Source: Desarmillaria ectypa (Eukaryota; Basidiomycota; Agaricomycetes; Agaricales; Physalacriaceae). From it: a stretch of 64,000 nucleotides of DNA. Both the position numbers and the translations under genes were made by a program. Under the pieces are notes generated by a model, which did not search any database, was not told the origin of the DNA, and saw only the letters and a list, made by a program, of their open reading frames with translations. How positions within the stretch are numbered: the stretch's first letter is position 1; each line of letters opens with the position of its first letter. Positions 1 through 11,021 of the stretch are shown piece by piece. The DNA lies in contig JAUDYN010000003.1 in assembly GCA_030407005.1 (NCBI GenBank), positions 2,046,001-2,110,000 on the forward strand. Direction: 5' to 3'.

Positions 1-290
1 CCTCGTTTGGTTTTGTCATGAGGCGGAAGTTTCATGGATTCAATTTCACTATTGCACGGCTATTAAATTTCTAGCAACTTCTGGCGGTTGTTAGCAGTTG
101 TTATCCCTGTACTGTGCAGCAGTCTATGCGTTTTTAAACATTCGAAATTCCGGACATCGGCAACCCTAAAAATATATCTGCGACTGCGCAGTCTCGTTAT
201 ATATATGCGCATGCAGGTGATGGTGACCGAGGAATTCACACAGTCCTTTTCTCCAAAAGCGACCTACCGTGACCCTACGACTTGGGTGGT

Positions 291-1987
291 ATGAGGATAC
301 CTACTGTTCTTCCAGGCCGTAAGCGCTATGGATTCATTAGCGTCGCCGTGGTAAGCAAGTCTCATACTTACTGGCCGTTGATTGATTTTATTTAGGTTGT
401 CGTCATATACGTGACCTACATGCTTGGAGGTTACTACAGCTGGCAAGCTGTAATGGACACCGAAATAAGTGACGTCGAGATTCTGGATCCCACTGCTACC
501 GTCAAAGTGGGTGTGCCATCTGAGCTAATCGACCTCCCGTCTATTCCAACGCCACCGCGACCTAGCGGGGAAGGGAAAGAAAACGCTACGATGGTCATGT
601 TATGCCGAAACTCAGATATCGATGGCGCCCTTTCAAGCATTGGGTTCGTGGAGATTCGTTTCAATCACCGTTTTGGTTATCCTTGGGTGTTTTTGAATGA
701 GGAGGAGTTTACAGACGAATTCAAAAGGTCTGTTTTTCGTCGCCCATTATCTCCACGTACTTGACTGCTTCTCAGTCGAATATCGGCAGCGATTTCTGCC
801 CCTGTTTCTTTTGGGCTGATACCCAAAGAGCATTGGTACCAGCCACATTGGATAGATGAGACCCTGGCTGCTGCGGGGCGAAAAAAAATGGCCGCTGCCA
901 AGATTATCTATGCCGGTACGTGTCTCTATTATCCTTATAGAACGTCTGTTCTACGTCTTACACTCCGTAGATAGCGTACCATACCGAAATATGTGCAGAT
1001 TTAACTCTGGCGTGAGTCTTTATCAATACCTAACCATACTGTTCATTCGACTGATTGGAATGAGGAATTCGAAGTTTTTCTTTCGCCATCCACTGCTTCA
1101 ACCATATCGTTACTATTGGCGAGTCGAGTGGGTAAAAGATTCAAGATGTGTATTTTTGGCTCACAGATTATAAATAGACCCAATGTCAAGATCCTCTGCG
1201 ACGTCACGTACGACCCCTTCGAATTCATGAAAGATAACAACAAGATATATGGTGAGAGTTTGACCTCCATCGGAAATACTGACCTCTTATGACATCTTTA
1301 GGCTTTACAATATCATTCCTTGAATGGGAGAAGACGATTCCCACTTTATGGTCCACTGTGAAAGGTAAGTTATTATGCTGCTCATCCTTCCCGTTCGAAC
1401 TTTGATGCGCGTGATTTTAGAATTCATGAAACGATACCCTCAATACATCTTAGAGTCCAACGCAATGGATTACCTTAGCGATAACAATGGAAAAACATAC
1501 AACCTATGTCACTGTACGTTGCCCAATTTCCTTTCGGCGTACAACTCGTCTCAGCCAACTTAAAGTCTGGAGTAACTTCGAGATCGCCGACATGGATTTC
1601 TGGAGGGGTGAAGCGTATCAAAAGTTCTTCGACTATCTAGAATCTAAAGGTGGTTTTTATTATGAGGTATGCTGCATACAATCTATTCAGAGCTTTCTTA
1701 ATGCTGTAGTCCCAGCGATGGGGCGATGCTCCTGTACACTCCATCGCAGCAGCACTTTTCTCACCCAAAGAAAAGCTACATTTCTTCCGCGATATCGGCT
1801 ACCGCCACGAACCTTTCCAACATTGTCCTACAGGGGATGATAGAGATAAGATGAACTGCGATTGTAATGTCAGTGAAAACATAGGTAAAAGTCCCGATGT
1901 TATGTCCATGCTCCTTTTTAACCATTGAATGTGACAGATTACCGTCCTCAATCGTGCATTCGCAGATTTGAAAAACTGTTTGAGTGA
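291..1987 (+). CDS. GT15 alpha-1,2-mannosyltransferase (KRE2/MNT1/KTR family)
   Basis: Type II Golgi mannosyltransferase that would extend O- and N-linked mannans using GDP-mannose. The start codon gives a short basic N-terminus (MRIPTVLPGRKRYG) followed by a hydrophobic signal anchor that is interrupted by the first intron (351-395). The luminal domain carries the family signatures in order: ATMVMLCRNSD, RFNHRFGYPWVFLNEEEF, FGLIPKEHW, YRNMCRFNSG, YRYYWRVE, DVTYDPFEFMKDNNKIYG, then YNLCH joined across an intron to FWSNFEI, which holds the glutamate proposed as catalytic in Kre2p, and FWRGEAYQKFFDYLE and DAPVHSIAAALF. It ends in RRFEKLFE. About seven introns of 45-60 bases have clean GT/AG ends and keep frame. 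The product is roughly 390 residues, normal for the family. No lesion is seen. The family has several paralogues in fungi and I cannot say which one this is. Confidence 0.93.
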
Positions 1988-2179
1988 TCATTTCCGTCCC
2001 TTAAAAATTTATCTGCCATTGTATTATAACTGGGACACTAATTTAGGCGTTGGATGGTCGGATGTCATTGGAGGATGTTGATCCACTTTCAAAGTGTTGC
2101 AACTGATGTCGTGCAGGCAAAGGTTGATAAATAAATATACAGACAAGACTGGATGTTACTTGAGAAGCCAAGGAGCAAC

Positions 2180-3430
2180 TTAATAAAGTACAGCTCTACC
2201 CAGCGCGACTATCCTAGTACAAGAGTCAAGTCCTATATCATAGGCTGACATAATCAAATATGGTATGAATCCGCATACTGCAAAGGAATTTCGATCATCG
2301 CGCGAGCCTTCTCGCAAAACCCGGTTACTTCCCTTTTGTTCAGGACCGCCAGGAGTGTATACCATGACTTCGTTGTCCCACGCAAATCGTACGACGATGC
2401 GTCCATGGAACTCTTTACTGGTTGGGACTTGAGGGCCATATTCAAGGTCATTTTTCGTGACCTCATCCTTCGGTATAATTCGCATGTAAGTCCGTACTGA
2501 ACCACTCGGGCTACATGAAATATGCTGGCTGGGATGAAGATCAACCTCTGCCAGATATAGGACATCAAGATCTGGGAGGGTCTCTGAAAGCTGGCTGATT
2601 ATGGTAATTTGACAAGCTAAATATCAGTTGGCGTCTAATAAAGCCTACTTCACTTACAACTCTACCGGGTCCTGATAGAAAAGATTCACCCAAAACTTTC
2701 AAATTCTTGCATTTCGACACGGCCTGTGCGTTCTCTAAGTCCAGATACCAAGACCCATTGTCCTTGATCCGAATCCATAATTCTTGCAAGGTAACCGTGT
2801 GCCCTGCCAGGACATCGTCATAAAATATACGATGTCCACTATCGGATTGAATAATGACTGAGAGCTTTTCAAGCCCGCTTCCAGGAAAATCTTCGAGAAA
2901 GTTCAAAGAGTCATCATCCAATCTGCCCAGAAGCAGTTCTCGTAATCATGCTCCTGACACTCGAAGTACTCCCCAAAAATGTGCTGGAACCGCTGTTTCC
3001 AAAGATCCGAGGTCCTTCACCGGGAATAAGGACAAAGAAGTCAGAGAAGCAAGATACGGCGTCATATTGGAATCACTGTCGAAGCGAAAGGTTTTCAAAG
3101 CAAGCACTTTGAGAGCGGATGGTTCTTGTAAGCGTTTAAAAAGGTGCGATGAAGAGGAATGGAACAAGTAATGCACAATTCCATCAACTCCAGGTTTGCT
3201 GCGAAAGAGCAGCATAGCGGGACTAAGATGCATCGCTCGAAGTCATCGGATTTCCTAGAAAAGGGGCTATCGTGGGTTACGCTGATTTTTCGCAGGCCGT
3301 GAAGATCACGGAGGCATAAGATGGGGATAGGGAATACAGCGCTAGACAGGTTCAAATGGAATTCCTCGAAGTACGGTAAATTCTTCGAGGACGTTATTGT
3401 TTTGACCATGACTGTGAGTATATAGGCCAT
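2180..3430 (-). pseudogene. Leucine-rich, F-box/LRR-like protein remnant
   Basis: The minus strand carries leucine-rich segments of the kind found in the large agaricomycete F-box/LRR families, for example LPYFEEFHLNLSSAVF, LKVLALKTFRF, LTSLSLFPVKDLG, LEKLSVIIQSDSGHRIF and LQELWIRIKDNG. They cannot be joined into one frame. The reading frame shifts near 3,150-3,240 with no good splice sites, and an in-frame TGA lies at 2946-2948 directly between two segments that continue in the same frame. No F-box or start region is visible upstream, where the sequence runs into the adenylation-domain remnant. The last segment (about 2,180-2,485) looks like a C-terminal exon. I infer a 5'-truncated, decaying gene. 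An unusual exon structure for a living gene is the alternative; transcript data would decide. Confidence 0.5.
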
Positions 3431-3499
3431 CGGGCCCGAAAAACCAGTCCTGATGAGAGTTGTTTATCAGGTACAGGATGTATGAATGCCGCAGAATCC

Positions 3500-5181
3500 T
3501 ATAAGTTCGTCGCCAATGAGAACTGCGCATGCGCCAGTGACATCAGGATACGAAAGTATAGCGGCGGTGATCCCATCCAACTCTACGCGGAATCCTTATC
3601 AATGCAAGGGTGGTCAGAAATTTATCCAGCCAAATAGAAGAACGGTCATACTTTAATCTTGACTTGTTCATCAACGCGCCTTAGATGTTAAAGGGAGCCG
3701 TCTTCCTTCCATTTACCAACGTCCCCTGTATTGCAATTTTTCCTTTATAAAAATGGAATTTAATATACAAGACAAGGGAAGGTGAATGTCATTTAAACAT
3801 AACTGCCTAGAAGGAAAGGATCTGCGACGTATCGTTTCGAAGTCAACTCATCCAAGCCAAGGTATCCTTTAGAGATATCATTTCCATCCACCCACATCAC
3901 TCCCAACGGGTACCGGTTGCAAGTATTCGTCGATAATATGGACGCCATTATTCACAGTCTGCTTGCCAATAGAAAGGGGTGTATAAATAATGTGCTTGTG
4001 CATCGTATTGACAATAGCGGTCTGGAAAACTTAGATTAGGTGACATAGCCGAAAACATCCATTAAGAAATTACCCGCCTCAGTAGGACCACAAAAGTTAT
4101 AAAACGTCGCCTGCGCAGCCCATTTGTCTGCTAGGGGTCGGGGACAGGGCTCTCTAGTAGTGGCAACTATCTGGATGTTAGGAAACTTCTTTGGATCGTG
4201 GGGGGCCAGAACAGACGGAGTAGTAACGGTGAGGTCCATGGAGATATAAGGTACCTCCAGTTTTCCAATCATCCCAGAGTCTCCCAGGCGCGCATGTCGA
4301 ATGCAATATTCAAGAGCTGGGCTACCTTGACACCAGGCACGATGTGCAAATTTCCCGGTGCGATTAAGAGAACTGAAATGGAGAAATAAGGGTGAGCTTT
4401 GTTCAAAGCAGAGGCAACGTATAGGTTGTAACATTGGAATGACTAATCATAACCTCCTTTGGTTTGCCTGTGGTTCCTGTTGGATGTTAGTTAGAAATCA
4501 AGATGACCTGAATAAACGCAAACTCAATATGAATATAACGTATGCAGTATCAGAACCTTGTGAATAATACACAATGGGTTGGATGGAATTGTCCTTGATA
4601 GCGTCGAGAACATCTTCTATGCAACCGTATGGGTGACCGAGAAGGCTGGCGCGTGAGATGCACCCTTTAGATACTAAAACGAGAGCAGGTTGGGCATCTT
4701 CTACGATGCTTTGTAATGTCTCATCCCTAGTGATGTCTCCATCCAATGGAATGTACGCTGCACCAACGTTAAGAATTCCAAAAATAGCAATCACCTGATG
4801 TATGGACCGTTGTCCGACGAGAGCGACAAGATACCCTGGTCGAACTCCACGAGCTCTTAAAAACGAAGCAAGGCGTGAGGAAAGAGAGTCGAGTTCGCCG
4901 TAAGAAAGAGAATGTCTGAGGTGGTCCACAATGGCTATTTGAGTGGGACGCACGCGTGCAACGGAACTAAATGCGTGGTAGACACAGGAAAATGGTGCAT
5001 CAACGCAAGGACCAAAACAGTGTACCGAGGCAACTAAAGGACTAGATGCCTTTTCGTCATATTCGTCGATGACATGGGTGCGGTTTGTCTGGGATTGTAC
5101 GGTGAAGAAGTACCTGTTCAGCATGTTGAGCAAGAAGTAGCGAATGTAACGAAGGCTGGTGGTGATGATTTTCGAGTCCAT
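3500..5181 (-). pseudogene. NRPS-like adenylation (AMP-binding) domain gene, decayed
   Basis: The 5' part is a clean open frame from ATG with an N-terminal hydrophobic stretch and adenylation-domain sequence: YGELDSLSSRLASFLRARGV, VALVGQRS and GAAYIPLDGD. Later core motifs follow in order but in different frames: TGKPKEVMISHSN (A3), FYNFCGPTE (A5), GVMWVDGNDISKGYL (A6), GDVGKWKEDGS (A7), RRVDEQVKIK and FRVELDG (A8). Disabling changes are visible: the codons expected between YVIF and TTGKPK are missing with no usable donor; TGA at 4269-4271 is followed by a one-base shift; frame is lost between PVPVG and GVMW; TAA at 3688-3690 falls inside the A7-A8 linker; and the splice before FRVELDG no longer keeps phase. 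Homology ends at about 3,500, before the A10 lysine motif, with no carrier domain. The original would have activated a carboxylic or amino acid as an adenylate; this copy cannot. Confidence 0.85.
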
Positions 5182-6539
5182 GTCGAGAGCTTAGCATTAG
5201 GAAACTACTCTAGAAGTGAGTAGGCATTTAAGGATCGAATGCAGACTTCCAATCTGGATGAAGATCAGAACGTGTCATTTCTCCACACCCAAGATTAGAC
5301 GAAAAACATTGTTCACGAGACACCGACGCGCCAGCTGCGAGGAAGATCAAACAGGAAGATAGTATCCGATCAAGACGTCGCGTGGAAATCCTTCTGTTTC
5401 TTCATTGTCGTCCAGGCGGTCGTGACATTCCCAGTCGCATCATCTGCCCTCATTGCTGCGTTAAATGCCCATTTCTTCCCTCACTAAAATGCATCTTACG
5501 CGATGTGCAAACTTAGTTAGACCGCAATGGCTGGAACCTGCCTATTCAGCCATTAGTGCGACGCATCGTATGTCCCACGTCAAGGAAAAAACTTTGCTAG
5601 AAATAGAGATTATTCATACCTTATATATATGCCTGGATTGTTTGGGTCACTTAATTGTAAGCCTGGTCAGCTTACAACAACAGAAGATGACGCAACAGAA
5701 GACGACAACAAGAGCACATCTACGATATGCCACCGTGGGACCAAATAGAGCCCGCTACCTATTCTTAGACTTCCATATATATACACGTAGCGTACAGTAG
5801 TTTTCCTTCTTCCTTTTTCCCCGGATACCATCACTTACATCTCACACGTACACGTCCGATTGCTTCGTTCCGATATCATACCCCGTTCCTGTTCCCTTCG
5901 CGTGATTGTGAGTTCCCCTAGTGAGGCTGCTTTCATCCGTCTTTTTCTATGTAGACCAAGTTGGAAACGCCGAGATGACTTTATAGGTGGGTTCTTTGAG
6001 CATATGAGTATCATAACCAACGTATGATTGCGCGCACACAGACACAGTAGATGGAGAAATCGCCCATTCATACTCCCAGCTCCTGGCAAAATGCTCCAAA
6101 AAGTAACGTACTTGGTTTGCAGTTAGTACAAAGTAAGTAGACGCCATTGCTCACATACCCACGATTCAGGATTCGCTAAGAGCAAGGTGTACCATATGTA
6201 GGCTCACGCACGACCCACAAGAACATCGAGTTTCAGTGATGGCCCGAACTCCGAATCATGTAATACCGAGCGATTCACATTTCAACATTTCAAATTCCTT
6301 CTCCCTTTTGTTTTTCTTCTCTTAGTACTTGCAGGTTGGTAACCTTTGACCTGGATAACGCGTCCTTCCGACCATGTTGTTATTATTTATGAATTCTGGC
6401 AGGTCATAGTTAATTTGTGGCATGTGCAGAAGAAATTTCATCATATTGGCCTATCATTCAAGCATTCAAGCGTAAGGCAAAATCCCACATATCTGGGGAG
6501 ACATGACGGTCTTTATGTCCCATACCGTTCCGTGGCCAT
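5182..6539. other. Gap between two divergent pseudogenes; no gene recognised
   Basis: This 1.36 kb stretch separates the 5' ends of two head-to-head remnants. Short open frames on both strands lack recognisable motifs or chained splice sites. The right part would have held the first exons of the plus-strand reductase-like remnant, but I could not align any of it with confidence. No repeats or inverted termini are apparent by eye. Confidence 0.5.
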
Positions 6540-7935
6540 ACTTCTGAAAAGGTGGCTGTGGCCGTTGTCGCAAACCTCTCATCGTCATCCTTATGAGGCA
6601 AGACTATATTATCAATCTCATATTCTTCGTCTTGAGTTCTGTGCCTCAATCACAGGTCCGTTCCACTAGATCCTTCTATTCTCACTAACGGCCATCTCAG
6701 GTGGCCTCCGCCCATTTGCAGTCTGGCTGCGAGGGAATATCATCACGGAGGCGTTCATACCGGTTCTGCAATTTCAGGTGTTATATGGTTAATACTTTTT
6801 GCGGCTCAGGCTACGAAAGAGTTGCAAATGGTCAAGAAGTAGTTACCCAAAATAATCCTCTCGTACATCGATACTGATACCAGTTCTCTCTAGATATCAA
6901 CTGCGACCGTGGCGGTGACCTATGTTATTTTGACGTTACTATTTGCAGTCGTCACCTTTGCATACCCATCGTTCAGAATTGCGCATCACGACATATTCGA
7001 ACGCGTACATAGGTTTGCGGGTCGGACAGCAACTGCGCTCGTGTGGGCACAGATGAGTATTTCAGCAGTCAGGGATGTTATAAAAAAAAAACAATCCTTT
7101 TGTAGGTCGTCTTACTTACCAACGACTTCAAAGGTGACTGGTCGTTGGACGTTGCCGTTATCCATGCTCCCACATGTGGTTAATGATTATTCTGAGTATC
7201 TCTCATTCTTCCCTGACTCAGATTCCGTAGGGTTAACGTTCGTTCTGTGGTTCCCTCTAATCATGCGGTCCGCATGTCCTTCGAGTACGGCGCGTATTAT
7301 AATGTGCCTATTCTCAGAGCCTGAACCAACAATCAGATACTCCCATACCCGGCTCGTTTGTGCGCATTTCCAGCAATCCATTATTTGAATGACATGGATT
7401 TGCCACCATCCTCGAACCGTCCATGAAAGTATTTTCACTTCTTGTTTATAAAGCCGGAGATTGGACCACTGAGATGGTCGCTAGCCCGCCTACAAAACTA
7501 TGGGTCCACGACCGGTGTTTTGATTGTCGTGCCTTTATTCAGAAGGATCCTCTTTGTAGGCACCGGCAATGGTATAGGTCATATCGCACCACACATCTTC
7601 GCTGGAAAGGTCAATCATCGCCTCGTCTAGATGGCACCCAATACGCGTGCCACGCTTGGAGACTACTCGGTGGATCAACTTTTATCCAAGAGCCCTGATG
7701 CCTTACTTTATGGTTCGTCCATCTAATCTCGTGCCGAACCGTATCTTCTGAGCTTGGTTATGAAGATACACGCAAATATGGAAAGCTCAACATGGTGAAA
7801 ATAATCAATTACGTCGTGGATGGGTACCAGCCCGAGGTTGTTTGCGTCATCTCAAACAACAAGTTCACGCAAATAATCGTTCATGGCCTTCGTAGCAGAG
7901 GAATACTTACTTTATGAGCCATCTTGGACTTCTAG
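6540..7935 (+). pseudogene. Ferric-reductase-like membrane/NAD-binding protein, decayed
   Basis: Fragments match the integral-membrane, reductase-like proteins often found with or fused to NRPS-like adenylation proteins in fungi. In order they are HHGGVHTGSAISGVIWLILF, TVAVTYVILTLLFAVVTFAY, a helix with HDIFERVHRFAG and TATALVWAQ, then VVLLTND, VRSVVPSNHAVRMSFEYG, AGDWTTEMVASPPTKLWV, a Rossmann-like ILFVGTGNGIGHIAPHIFAG, LVWMAPNTRATLGDYSVDQL, and EVVCVISNNKF near the C-terminus. The pieces lie in several frames. Visible lesions are a lost donor after ALVWAQ (GATGAG where GTGAG is expected), TGA at 7390-7392 where the family has Trp, a frame change between TKLWV and the Rossmann segment, and TGA at 7915-7917 a few codons before the old C-terminus. 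Family assignment rests on recall of homologues and needs a profile search. Confidence 0.75.
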
Positions 7936-8457
7936 TAGTCGCTTAATATTTAGATTATGGAGTGTTTTGTTTCACTGCGTCCTAGAAGTAGACCTACTTA
8001 CCCGGTCAGCGTGGAAGGTCCCGCATCAATATATATATACTTCTCTTTTGTGTGTTAATGGGTTACATACTTCCCATGAATTCGCGAGAAATATCTCCCT
8101 GAAATGCAACGTGTGTGTTAATATTGTAATAAAGCAGTGTGTTACCAGTCCTCAAATCGTAGGCGTCCTGAGGACCTAAGCTGACGCGTACATCCGACGT
8201 AACCACGTGGCTACGACGAATGCATGACGAATATAAATAGCCAAGCCGTTGTTGTGAACTCGTACCTGAACATCATTCAAAGAAACCCGGTCGATATTAT
8301 AAGGAATAGGTGAATAAATTTCGTGTTGAGAATCATGCTGGAGCAATTTACATAAATTATACGCTATGTCGATACTATGTAAAGCAGCCGTTGGATATAA
8401 TTACAACGATTATTCTGCTTGTTGATTAAAGAGCCCGAACTAGATGTCAGAAAAGAA
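7936..8457. other. Intergenic, 522 bases, nothing recognised
   Basis: AT-rich spacer between the plus-strand reductase-like remnant and the 3' end of the minus-strand hydrolase. The short open frames show no conserved motifs. TATA-like runs occur but no gene starts here. Confidence 0.5.
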
Positions 8458-10585
8458 TTACGGTTCCGGGTGTTTGTACATCAGCGTCTGGTTGGCTGGA
8501 CCGGAGTGGGTCCAATTCTCAATCAGACGAGAGATATCAGTATAGCTTGCCGTCCGTTTGAAGGAGCGACGAAGCGAAGGAGAAGGAGCCTGACCAGGTA
8601 CACTTTCCCAGTCAGGATGAGGTATGATGTATCGGGCCGTGTTCCCGTTGTGTTTCTCAGGTACCGTACCATGGAATGATTTTGGTCGCTGACCAGGTGG
8701 CTTGTTAAGCGAGAGAGGGGGTGGTCTTCGCTTGGTCCCACCGTCGGAAGCCAATGGAGGCGTAGATAGGGCACAGTCGTCATCCGAACAACGCTCCATC
8801 TTTTCTTTGAACCCTTCAGCTGCAATGGGAGTGGCGATTCCTTCACAGTTGAGGACAACGGAGTTGTCGTTGTTGATTTCGACTGCCATGACTTCCTCTG
8901 CATTAGTAGCAATGACTTGAGGAGATCGGTTCTCGAAGTTAGGAAGAACCTGATGGACAAATACGTCCATCGACATAAATGCACGAGCACAAGTTTCGAG
9001 GAAAGGAAAGAGTTGGAAAACATGGACCTGCATATAGATGTAAATGATTAGACGCAGATGTGTAACAAAAAAACTGACCGCATCCTCGTAGAGTTCATGG
9101 CGTACTTCGACACCAGCCAAGGTAGCTTTATGGGCGAATAAGGTTATCTCATCCCTTAGCACTTCAGAGTCACCAGATTGGATGAGCAGAGGAGGAAGCC
9201 CTCTTAAGTCACCGAACAATGGACTGGCGTATGGATGCGTCAAGTATCTTTCTACGTGTGGACCTAGATATTGAGCCACAGGATTCATATAATCCGCGGG
9301 GGAGAAGACAGGAATGACATCAAACCCCGCATTCGAGTCCCATGATTCGCAACTCATGGTCAGATCTATAGATAAGCCAGTTCAGCGAAGTCAAGATATA
9401 ACGGCAGTGTACTTACCAACCCACGGAGACATTAGGATAGCACCGCCAGGCATTGGATAGTCGTTATCCCTCAAGTACAACAACAATGCAAGCGATAATC
9501 CGCCACCTGCACTATCGCCACTGATGATGATGTTGCCTGGTGAGATGTTCAGATCTTCGACCAGCCTCAGATACCCGCTCACGGCATCATGAAGAGGGCC
9601 GGGGAATTGACTCTCAGGTGCGAGCCGATAATCGAGGGCTACAAGAATGAAACGGTATTAAAGCACTAGATTTGACCAGGGACAGGTAGACTTGCCAAAA
9701 ACGCGCGCATCGGTATGCTGAGCCAAAGGTACAGAAATCTGCCTTTGAGATGCCGGACTACCAACGTAGTAGGCGCCTTTTCAGGGGTGAGATCTAAATT
9801 TCACATGTAAAAATATTCCCCACATACCTCCGTGAATATATAACACAACCCGTTCAGTCTTCTTTCCTGGCCTAGGAGACTGACCGGGTCCTTTACGACT
9901 GTTTTGGGAGGCCTTCCATTCCGACTGTAATCTGTGCCAAGTCTTCTTTGCAACAACCCATTCCCCGGATAGTTCCCGACGCCCCGTTTCTTTGCTATCG
10001 AAATCTGCAAGGATGCCTCGCAACCGCCGCTTTCGAACGCGGAAGGTAACAGGAGTAACGAGTGCGTCGGAAGGGAGAGGAGCAAGTCCTCCTAGGCCCA
10101 TAAAAAGACGAATGGAAGGCTGGAAAACATTCTTGTCAATATCAGAATTTAAACATGAGGAGTTTGCGCCTACAAGGTCCATGAGTGCGGTGTGGCGTCC
10201 GGCGCCACGCATTAAACCTGAAATCAAGGTCATCTCAATACCCCACGACTTCTTGCGTGGTCCCCAGAACGCATGAGTCAGTACATCTCCAGTCATCTGA
10301 GTTGCTATTGAACAGAGTAAGTACAAAGGTGAGAAACGAAACATGAAACCCACCTTTAGTCGCCACAAACCATCCATACTTCCACCAATCCCACAATCTG
10401 AGCGACGGCTTGTCTTGAATCTTCAATCGGGGTAGCATGCGCGCGGAGGGCGGTGCTATTCCTGGTGTCGCATAGTGATCAATCAAGGCATGGAGTTGCT
10501 TTCGTGCCGCTTCATGGATGATGCAGTGGGTCGCGCAAGAACTATTGCATGTTTCACCGATACGAGGACTCGAGATGAAAGACAT
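8458..10585 (-). CDS. HSL-family alpha/beta hydrolase (esterase/lipase)
   Basis: Serine hydrolase of the hormone-sensitive-lipase (GDXG) group, expected to hydrolyse short- to medium-chain esters. The oxyanion motif is in VVLYIHGG, the nucleophile in IIISGDSAGGGLSLALLLYL, the acid in SGDSEVLRDE, and the histidine in YEDAVHVF, where an intron separates DAV from HVF. The N-terminal part (MSFISSPRI to WWKYGWF) looks like a cap or membrane-associated segment, followed by a region of about 130 residues before the HGG. After the catalytic core there is an unusual tail of roughly 190 residues that is Ser/Pro/basic rich (RRPPPLSLNKPPGQRPKSF, SLRRSFKRTASY) and probably disordered. At least four introns keep frame. 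I chose the ATG at 10585; the open frame upstream of it has only a non-ATG start. Confidence 0.9.
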
Positions 10586-11021
10586 AGAGCAAAGAGGTTG
10601 TACCGCGGTAGACAATTGCAAGAAAGGGGGTGAAAGACCGTGCTCAACTGGCGCGTGCGGCAGAAGGAAAGGACAAGGAAGATTGAGTGGAGTGTTTTAT
10701 TAGAAGCAGAGCGGCAGCGAGAAGCATACGCAGATTTGGAGGAGCAATAGCCCCTAATAGTATAGCCGTGCCGGATCTGGTTACGGCGTCATCTTCCTTA
10801 TGCGAACTTGCAGGTGATTTCCGTTGTGTCAAACCTTTTTTTCTGTCCTAGATCTAGGCCGCTGCTGGTATTCCACCAATCGGACCATGATCATCTGTCA
10901 ATGAGCGTGTTCAGCAGGGAACAAAAGCTCCGATCAGCAGGAAAAAATTGTTATGGACGAGCAATGGATCCGATTCGCATACATGACGCACAGAAAACGG
11001 TATGTTTTACTTATACCGCAC
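10586..11021. other. Intergenic, 436 bases: hydrolase promoter and MAP2 3' end
   Basis: This gap lies between the start of the hydrolase and the stop of methionine aminopeptidase 2, both on the minus strand. It should contain the hydrolase promoter. Short open frames on both strands show no conserved motif. Confidence 0.5.

Noticed and set aside
5465..5800. Plus-strand open frame of 111 codons between the two relics
   Set aside because: Composition is irregular, with no conserved motif and no splice context.
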